DNA from: JBGOTP01 sp041476545
Lineage (GTDB): Bacteria; Acidobacteriota; Vicinamibacteria; Vicinamibacterales; CAVVIG01
NCBI GenBank assembly: GCA_041476545.1
Contig: JBGOTP010000148.1
Location: 1 to 11,653 of the forward strand
DNA length: 11,653 nucleotides
Reading direction: 5' to 3'
Position numbers and translations under genes: made by a program
Shown here: piece after piece, positions 6,971 through 11,653 of the stretch
How the letters are laid out: every line of letters starts with the position of its first letter
Numbering within the stretch: the first letter of the stretch is position 1
Notes under the pieces: model-generated
The model's database searches: none
Seen by the model: the letters and a program-made list of their open reading frames with translations, nothing else
Told to the model about the DNA's origin: nothing

Positions 6971-7010
6971 CACGCCGGATTCAGCTGCGACGAGGCGGCG
7001 TTCCGGCGTG
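6971..7010 (+). terminator. Stem-loop, possible transcription end of the kinase/regulator unit
   Basis: CACGCCGGA at 6971-6979 and TCCGGCGTG at 7002-7010 are a perfect 9-bp inverted repeat with a 22-base loop. No run of T follows, so it is not a classical intrinsic terminator; it may act as a 3'-end stabiliser or a Rho-associated end. Confidence 0.4.
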
Positions 7011-7174
7011 AGATTGTTCGGCGGCGGATCGAGAGCACTGCCTTAATCTCGGCGCGCACGATAACTTGAAAACACGATACCTCTTGAAAAAAGGCGATCG
7101 ACTCCCCTCGTCTGAAAGCCCGTTTAGCTGCCCGACAAAGCCTTGACGCTCTATGACGTCATGGTTTCGCCGAA
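7011..7174. other. Gene-free stretch downstream of the hairpin
   Basis: No credible coding frame is present. The stretch contains a direct repeat of CTTGAAAA (7065-7072 and 7083-7090, starts 18 bases apart) and a 10-bp perfect palindrome ATGACGTCAT (7153-7162). TTGACG at 7143-7148 resembles a -35 but has no matching -10. I assign no function. Confidence 0.4.
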
Positions 7175-7200
7175 GCCCACGTCGGCTGGCTCAGTGGGGC
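7175..7200 (-). terminator. Weak hairpin after the transporter gene
   Basis: On the minus strand, GCCCCAC (7200-7194) and GTGGGC (7180-7175) pair with one bulged C, a few bases after the transporter stop codon. There is no T run. It is placed where a terminator would be expected, but the stem is short. Confidence 0.3.
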
Positions 7201-7205
7201 CTCCT

Positions 7206-8456
7206 CTAGGTCAGCCACAACCACACCATCCCCAGCGCCAGCGTGGCAGCCGTGACCGGAAGGCCCACGCGGAAGTACTCGCGGAAGCCAACGTGTACGC
7301 CCTCGGCGGCGGCCCGCTCCACCACGATGATGTTGGCGACAGAGCCTGTAATTGTTAGATTCCCGGCGAGCGTCGAGCCCATCGCCAGCGCCAACCAGCC
7401 GGTGTGCGGATCAGGGAAAGCAGGGACGAGTGTGCGCAGCAACATCACCGCCGGCACGTTGCTGACGACGTTGCTGAGCAGCGCTGTTACGGAGACAAAG
7501 CTTGGGATTCGATGCAGGTTCCACGCGGCGACCGGGTGGAGCAGAGTGCTTGTCAGTCCGGCGCGTTCCGCTCCACCGACGATGATGAACAGGCCCAGGA
7601 AGAATACGAGGAGTCCCCAGTCCACTTCGTCGTACATCTTCCGGGGATCGACCGTCCGGGTGATGAGCAGGAGCGCAGCACCGATCGCCGCCATCATGGG
7701 CGCCGGCACTCCGACCAGAAAGCCAGCGAGCACGATCATCAGCACCACGATCGGCTTCCTGCGGATGCGCTCACGCTGGAGCTCCGGCGCCGGCAGTGCC
7801 TCCGCGACCGGCACGCGATCGACGGATCCCGGCAGGTAGAGTCGATGCAGCAGTGCCCAATTCAGAAACAACCCCGCGAGCGCGACCGGCCCCAGGTGGG
7901 CGATGAAGTCGATGTATGGGATTCCGGACAACGAGCCGATGAGCATGTTCTGCGGATTGCCGGTGATCGTGGCCGCGCTGCCGATGTTCGAGGCGGTGGC
8001 CACGGCGACGACGTACGGGATCGGAGGCAGTCGGAGGCGCCGTGCCATGCGCAGCGCCAGCGGCGTCATCACCAGGCACACGATGTCGTTCACAAGAAAC
8101 GCTGAGAAGAGGCCGCTCGTGAAGATCACGGTCGGCAACAGATGGTGAGGGTGCAAGCGTCGGATGATCCATTCCGTGACCCAATCGAAGAACCCCGCCA
8201 GCCGCAGGTTGCCCACGATTAGCATCATGGAAAACAGCAGAACGACTGTGGCGACGTCGATAGATGCCAGTGCTTCGCGGGCACCTACGATTCCGAAGGC
8301 GACCATCAAGACCGCGCCGATAATGGCGGCGCCCGGGCGGTCGATCTTCATCCCGGGGAACTTGCCCAGCGCAAAGACTACATAGCTGCCGATGAAGATG
8401 ATGTAGGCGGCCAGAATCCGCGCGTCCGAGAGCAACACGGGATTGAGGGAAGGCAT
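7206..8456 (-). CDS. Ion-transporter-superfamily permease (ArsB / SLC13 / YbiR-like)
   Basis: A 416-residue polytopic membrane protein with about 11 hydrophobic segments. It has the two inverted-repeat signatures of the ion transporter superfamily. The first half shows SAFLVNDIVCLVMTP (118-132) and NIGSAATITGNPQNMLIG (157-174). The second half shows the related TALLSNVVSNVPAVMLL and LAGNLTITGSVANIIVV. The GNPQN and GSVAN loops are the re-entrant tips that bind substrate and coupling ion. Family members carry arsenite, dicarboxylates, citrate, sulfate or sodium/protons; the exact substrate cannot be read here, and no arsenic genes adjoin it. The N-terminal MPSLNPVLLSDARILAAYII agrees with the chosen start, although its ribosome binding site is weak. 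The gene is transcribed away from the TauE cluster and its frame is intact. Confidence 0.88.
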   Translation of the reverse strand: MPSLNPVLLSDARILAAYIIFIGSYVVFALGKFPGMKIDRPGAAIIGAVLMVAFGIVGAREALASIDVATVVLLFSMMLIVGNLRLAGFFDWVTEWIIRRLHPHHLLPTVIFTSGLFSAFLVNDIVCLVMTPLALRMARRLRLPPIPYVVAVATASNIGSAATITGNPQNMLIGSLSGIPYIDFIAHLGPVALAGLFLNWALLHRLYLPGSVDRVPVAEALPAPELQRERIRRKPIVVLMIVLAGFLVGVPAPMMAAIGAALLLITRTVDPRKMYDEVDWGLLVFFLGLFIIVGGAERAGLTSTLLHPVAAWNLHRIPSFVSVTALLSNVVSNVPAVMLLRTLVPAFPDPHTGWLALAMGSTLAGNLTITGSVANIIVVERAAAEGVHVGFREYFRVGLPVTAATLALGMVWLWLT

Positions 8457-8574
8457 CGGGTCAGTCTAACCGCGCGGGTTGCGACGGGCACGCGAGAATG
8501 CCAAGCGAGCGACCGGTTGGCGTAGACGTGGCCGGATCTCTTGGGAGCGGCACGACGGTTTCCAACAGTCCCGT

Positions 8575-8602
8575 TTGACGAAGCGTGGGCCAACCTCATA
8601 AT
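8575..8602 (+). promoter_or_regulatory. Candidate promoter of the TauE cluster
   Basis: TTGACG at 8575-8580 and CATAAT at 8597-8602 are separated by 16 bases and each differ from consensus by one base. They lie in the divergent gap and point toward the permease, leaving a leader of about 120 bases before the GTG at 8733. Confidence 0.45.
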
Positions 8603-8682
8603 TGGATGACCAGCCGCTGCGAATAGAGGAGGACCTCGGTGAGGCTGCAACCTGTGGATCGGTGCACGAAGAAGGTGACAGG

Positions 8683-8736
8683 ATGATGACCACGCACGCC
8701 GCTGCGTGTCGCCCTCTCCGTGACGGTGTCCAGTGA
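8683..8736 (+). other. Possible short leader ORF overlapping the permease start
   Basis: ATG 8683 opens a frame of 17 codons (MMTTHAACRPLRDGVQ) with a purine-rich GAAGGTGACAGG just upstream. Its stop overlaps the permease GTG by four bases (GTGA at 8733-8736). The permease start itself has no clear ribosome binding site, so translational coupling from this frame would make sense. A 6-bp hairpin, CACGCA/TGCGTG (8691-8708), sits inside it. The arrangement could also be coincidence or the tail of a lost gene. Confidence 0.3.
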
Positions 8737-9569
8737 CCATCCTCACCTTCACGGCTGTACTCGGCCTCGCCTCGTTCGCTGCGGGCTTGATTGGCGCGCT
8801 GACGGGGCTTGGCGGTGGCGTGGTGATCGTCCCGTTGCTGGTGATCGCGTTCGGTGTCGACATCCGGTACGCGATTGGCGCGTCGCTTGTCTCGGTGATT
8901 GCGACTTCGTCTGGGGCCGCCGCAGCCTACGTGAAGGAAGGCTGCTCGAACATCAAACTCGGGATGTTTCTCGAGATCGCGACGACGGTTGGGGCCCTGT
9001 CTGGCGCGACACTGGCGGCGCACGTCCCGGCGAACGGTCTCGCGATCGTGTTTGGTCTGGTGCTGCTCTATTCGGCGTACCTCACTGGCCGTGGTGCCGA
9101 CGATACAAAGGGCGTCCTCGCGGCGAATCGCCTCGCGGTGGCGTTGCAGCTCGATTCGAACTACCCCACGCCTGATGGTCCCCGCGCGTATCACATGCAG
9201 CATGTCCCGACTGGCTTTGGCTTGATGTACCTCGCGTGGCGTGCTATCAGGCCTCCTCGGGATCGGCTCGGGAGCCGTGAAGGTCCTGGCCATGGATCAG
9301 GCGATGCGTCTCCCGTTCAAGGTCTCGACCACGACGAGCAACTTCATGATCGGCGTGACCGCCGCGGCCAGCGCAGGCATCTATCTTCACCGAGGCCACA
9401 TCGATCCGGGACTCGGGATGCCGGCGTGCTTGGGGTGCTTCTGGGCTCGATGGTGGGGGCGCGCGTGCTGAACGCTGCCAGCACGACATGGCTCCGCGCG
9501 ATCTGTACGTGTGTCATCGTCGCGCTCGCGCTCGAGATGCTCTACAACGGCCTGACTGGGAAGTTGTGA
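8733..9569 (+). pseudogene. TauE/SafE-family permease carrying two compensating single-base indels
   Basis: TauE/SafE permeases export sulfonates or other small anions through two related membrane halves. Residues 1-168 in this frame fit the family: GLIGALTGLGGGVVIVPLLV at the start, then ATSSGAAAAYVKEG and GMFLEIATT. At 9237 one extra T breaks the frame. The expected second-half motif, LSGLLGIGSGAVKVLAMDQA followed by RLPFKVSTTTSNFMIGVTAA, is encoded in the next frame up to about 9426. There one base (probably G) is missing, and the original frame resumes with LGVLLGSMVGARVLNAAS to the end. The annotated frame has no stop, so a 278-residue product is still predicted, but about 64 residues (169-232) would be unrelated hydrophilic sequence replacing conserved membrane helices. 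Correcting both bases restores a normal permease. The DUF1634 gene follows after two bases. Confidence 0.85.
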
Positions 9570-9571
9570 TC

Positions 9572-10096
9572 ATGCGCGCTCAGGTCAACGCATGGACCGA
9601 TACAGAGTTCGACACGCTCCTGGGACATGTACTCAGGACTGGCGTTCTCGTCGCGGCGGCGGTGGTGTTCAGTGGCGGCGTTGTGTACCTGCTGAGACAC
9701 GGCTATGCGGTGCCTGAGTACCGCGTCTTTCGCGGCGAACCAGGCGACTTGCGGTCTGTCAGCGGCATCCTGTCTGACGCGCGGTTATTGAGCGGACGCG
9801 GATTGATTCAGCTCGGTCTGCTCCTCCTGATCGCCACGCCCGTCGCGCGCGTCGTGTTTTCGGTCGTCGGCTTCGTCCGACAGCGAAATTGGATGTATGT
9901 GGTGATCACCTTGCTGGGGACCAGTCGGCCGACCGTCGCGGTGGTCGCGGGCACGCTTCAGAAAGCGGGCTTGATCACGTATCACCGTGGCCATGTAACG
10001 ATCGTCGACCGTGAGAACCTCGAAGCGGTTTCGTCGAGTGCTATCAAACCGCCACAGATTTGCTCAAGGCCGTGGCTCGCCGCTCTTAGACGATGA
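9572..10096 (+). CDS. DUF1634 membrane protein fused in frame to the tail of a Crp/Fnr regulator
   Basis: ATG 9572 lies two bases after the permease stop, with GGGAAG eight bases upstream; the open frame further upstream is not used. Residues 1-115 match DUF1634, the small membrane protein commonly encoded beside TauE/SafE: LRTGVLVAAAVVFSGGVVYL, RHG, then IQLGLLLLIATPVARVVFSV. They give about three helices. At residues 115-116 (near 9914-9920) the sequence changes into the C-terminal part of a Crp/Fnr winged helix: LGTSRPTVAVVAGTLQKAGL, then YHRGHVTIVDRENLEAVS. Only the recognition helix and wing remain; the cyclic-nucleotide domain and first HTH helix are gone. A missing base after 10034 shifts the last residues; the corrected frame reads CECYQTATDLLKAVARRS to TAG at 10087-10089. 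This looks like a deletion fusion, not a designed sensor. Confidence 0.8.
   Translation: MRAQVNAWTDTEFDTLLGHVLRTGVLVAAAVVFSGGVVYLLRHGYAVPEYRVFRGEPGDLRSVSGILSDARLLSGRGLIQLGLLLLIATPVARVVFSVVGFVRQRNWMYVVITLLGTSRPTVAVVAGTLQKAGLITYHRGHVTIVDRENLEAVSSSAIKPPQICSRPWLAALRR
9918..10089 (+). pseudogene. Crp/Fnr-family regulator, C-terminal fragment with frameshift
   Basis: This is the regulator portion of the fusion described at 9572. It begins at the second half of the DNA-binding helix-turn-helix (GTSRPTVAVVAGTLQKAGLI) and runs to the family-typical tail CECYQTATDLLKAVARRS, but only if one G is restored between 10034 and 10035. About 170-180 residues that a full Crp/Fnr protein would have are absent. 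The fragment cannot bind effector and has only half a DNA-binding motif. Its presence suggests that a regulator gene once followed the DUF1634 gene and was removed by a single deletion joining the two. Confidence 0.7.
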
Positions 10097-11550
10097 TGAC
10101 TGCACCGTCGATCCGCGACACCGATGTTCTCGTCGTCGGCGCGGGGCCATCGGGTTTGGTGCTGGCACTGTGGCTGACCCGGTTGGGCGTGCGCGTGAGA
10201 ATCGTCGACAAGACGGCGCAGCCGGGGACAACGTCGCGCGCGCTTGCCGTGCAGGCACGCACGCTCGAGCTGTACCGACAGATCGGCCTCGCTGATGCGG
10301 TCCTCGCCGGCGGACGGAAGATGGCCGCCGTCAATCTCTGGGCGGCCGGCAAGCCGGTGTCGCGCGCCGTCCTCGGCGAGATCGGCGCAGGTATCAGTCC
10401 GTTTCCATACGCGCTGATCTTTCCGCAGGACGAGCACGAAGATCTGTTGATCGATCGCCTGGCACAGGCCGGCGTCGTCGTCGAGCGCGAGACAGAACTC
10501 GTCGCGTTCGAGGAGGCGACCGATCGTGTCCTCGCACAACTCAAGCGGGCAGATGGAGCCTCCGAGACTTGCAAGACCCGCTACATCGCCGGGTGCGACG
10601 GCGCGCACTCCACAGTGCGGGAGGCCCTGACGATCGGCTTTCCAGGCGGCACGTACGATCACCTCTTTTACGTCGCCGACGTCGACGCACGGGGCGCGGC
10701 GATGAACGGCGAGCTGCATGCCGCGTTGGACACGAGTGATTTCCTCGCGGTCTTTCCATTGAAGGATGACGGGCGGGCGCGGCTCATCGGCACCGTGCGG
10801 GCGGAGGCCGAACTGCAGCACGAGAACCTGTCGTGGAACGACGTGAGCACGCGCGTGATCACGTGGATGCACATCGACGTCGAGCGCGTGAACTGGTTCT
10901 CGACCTACCACGTGCATCATCGGGTCGCGGATCGGTTTCGCAAGGGTCGCGCGTTCCTGCTCGGCGACGCGGCGCACATCCACAGTCCAGTCGGTGGACA
11001 GGGCATGAACACCGGCATTGGCGATGCCGTGAATCTGGCCTGGAAGCTTGCCGCCGTTTTAGGTGGACACGCGGACGGGTGGCTCCTCGATACCTACGAG
11101 CCGGAACGCATCGCCTTTGCGCGGCGGCTGGTCTCGACGACGGATCAGGCGTTTACCGGCGTCACGAGCGACGGAACGATCGCTCGGCACATCCGGCTGG
11201 ACGTGGTGCCGGTCGTCATTCCGATGATCTTTTCCTTCGCGGCCACGCGGCGTTTCATGTTTCGGACGATTTCGCAGACGGCGGTGAACTACCGCGGCAG
11301 CCGCCTGAGCGAGGGGCGCGCTGGACGCGTTCACGGTGGCGACCGTTTGCCATGGGTAGCGGCGGACTCGAACGATGTCGACAACTTCACGCCGCTGGCG
11401 TCTCTCGACTGGCAGGTCCACGTGTACGGCACCGCTGCGCCTGAGATCCAGACGGTGTGCAAGGAGCGGACGTTAGCGCTGCACGTCTTTCCCTGGCGTC
11501 TGGAGAGCGGTCGTGCCGGCCTGCGGCGCAATGCCGTTGTGGCCCTGTAG
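10093..11550 (+). CDS. Class A FAD-dependent aromatic monooxygenase, C-terminus shortened
   Basis: A 485-residue flavoprotein hydroxylase of the PheA/MhpA/TetX type. It uses NAD(P)H and oxygen to hydroxylate an aromatic or antibiotic-like ring. The FAD dinucleotide motif is VVGAGPSG (G16, G18, G21). The DG motif is CDGAHSTVR (D169). The GD motif is AFLLGDAAHIHSPVGGQGMN (D292), with TGIGDAVNLAWKLA after it. The C-terminal thioredoxin-like domain begins LASLDWQVHVYGTAAP and reaches FPWRLESGRAGLRRNAV, but then reads VAL-stop. Relatives normally continue with a YLVRPDGY-like strand and 20-30 further residues, so it seems to carry a small deletion and an early stop. The start follows the Crp fragment by three bases and has no clear ribosome binding site; ATG 10096 is an alternative. 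The catalytic core is intact, so activity is possible. The substrate is unknown. Confidence 0.88.
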   Translation: MMTAPSIRDTDVLVVGAGPSGLVLALWLTRLGVRVRIVDKTAQPGTTSRALAVQARTLELYRQIGLADAVLAGGRKMAAVNLWAAGKPVSRAVLGEIGAGISPFPYALIFPQDEHEDLLIDRLAQAGVVVERETELVAFEEATDRVLAQLKRADGASETCKTRYIAGCDGAHSTVREALTIGFPGGTYDHLFYVADVDARGAAMNGELHAALDTSDFLAVFPLKDDGRARLIGTVRAEAELQHENLSWNDVSTRVITWMHIDVERVNWFSTYHVHHRVADRFRKGRAFLLGDAAHIHSPVGGQGMNTGIGDAVNLAWKLAAVLGGHADGWLLDTYEPERIAFARRLVSTTDQAFTGVTSDGTIARHIRLDVVPVVIPMIFSFAATRRFMFRTISQTAVNYRGSRLSEGRAGRVHGGDRLPWVAADSNDVDNFTPLASLDWQVHVYGTAAPEIQTVCKERTLALHVFPWRLESGRAGLRRNAVVAL

Positions 11551-11552
11551 CC

Positions 11553-11606
11553 TGCATAATTCCTCGTCGATGCGTTTCGGCCGGCTTTCCAAGGCCAGGT
11601 TATGCA
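11553..11606. repeat. Inverted repeat after the monooxygenase
   Basis: TGCATAA at 11553-11559 and TTATGCA at 11600-11606 are perfect 7-bp inverted repeats enclosing 40 bases, which can be extended by two T-G wobble pairs. It begins three bases after the monooxygenase stop. No T run follows, so it is at best a weak 3'-end structure. The remaining bases to 11653 show nothing else I can name. Confidence 0.35.
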
Positions 11607-11653
11607 CTGCGTGCCGGATCGACTATCGCAGCAGCCGCACCACAAAAGAGTCG

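Noticed and set aside
7153..7162. ATGACGTCAT palindrome as an operator
   Set aside because: It is a perfect 10-bp palindrome but lies more than 50 bases past the end of the convergent transporter gene with no gene start nearby, so a regulatory role is not supported.
7404..8105. 233-aa plus-strand ORF opposite the ion transporter
   Set aside because: Very rich in D, H, R and Q, the typical shadow of a membrane protein gene read backwards.
8466..9293. 275-aa minus-strand ORF over the TauE promoter and gene
   Set aside because: It runs antisense through a recognisable permease and is composed mostly of arginine-rich sequence without a domain.
9237..9427. Programmed ribosomal frameshifting in TauE
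   Set aside because: No slippery heptamer is evident at either site, two opposite shifts would be needed, and this family is not known to use frameshifting.
9982..10983. 333-aa minus-strand ORF opposite the monooxygenase
   Set aside because: The plus strand carries all FAD-hydroxylase motifs; the opposite frame is low-complexity arginine/aspartate-rich and starts within the coding region.
11553..11606. Integron attC site
   Set aside because: The outer arms resemble R boxes, but on the minus strand the required GTT triplet of the second box reads ATT, and no L boxes or integrase are visible.

Overview
This is a GC-rich bacterial window. The gene repertoire suggests an Acidobacteriota member, possibly Vicinamibacteria-like. 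The clues are a TonB-dependent receptor with an N-terminal carboxypeptidase-regulatory domain, a secreted protein joining such a domain to a CxxCH cytochrome segment, and a LytS/LytTR pair. That placement is inference from gene style; no rRNA or marker gene is present.

Layout. The left edge holds the start of a minus-strand exported cytochrome-like protein (1-702, cut by the window). A divergent, broken tRNA-Ser(GCU) follows at 760-820. Next comes a toxin-antitoxin pair with an intact Phd/YefM-type antitoxin (1011-1292) and a wrecked RelE/ParE-type toxin (1276-1514). A minus-strand TonB-dependent receptor (1569-3755) is transcribed away from a plus-strand LytS-type sensor kinase (3958-5892) and LytTR response regulator (5889-6671), whose reading frames overlap by 4 nt. 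The 202-bp gap between receptor and kinase contains helically phased short direct repeats that resemble LytTR half-sites. A doubtful one-helix membrane ORF and a strong hairpin follow the regulator. A minus-strand ion-transporter-superfamily permease lies at 7206-8456. Divergent from it is a plus-strand cluster: a TauE/SafE permease carrying two compensating single-base indels (8733-9569), a DUF1634 membrane protein whose end is fused in frame to the tail of a Crp/Fnr regulator (9572-10096), and a class A flavin monooxygenase (10093-11550) with a clipped C-terminus.

How the parts may work together. The receptor/LytS/LytTR block looks like a regulated outer-membrane uptake module: the regulator may bind the repeat array and control the receptor, itself, or both. 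TauE/SafE plus DUF1634 is a common anion-export pair, and the Crp remnant suggests a regulator once stood beside it.

The most notable theme is lesions confined to a few genes: tRNA-Ser, the RelE toxin, TauE, the DUF1634-Crp junction and the monooxygenase tail. The receptor, kinase, regulator and 416-aa transporter read through without a break. This points either to local gene decay or to local assembly error; the sequence alone cannot separate the two. I see no CRISPR array, complete insertion sequence, integrase, rRNA or clearly new defence system.
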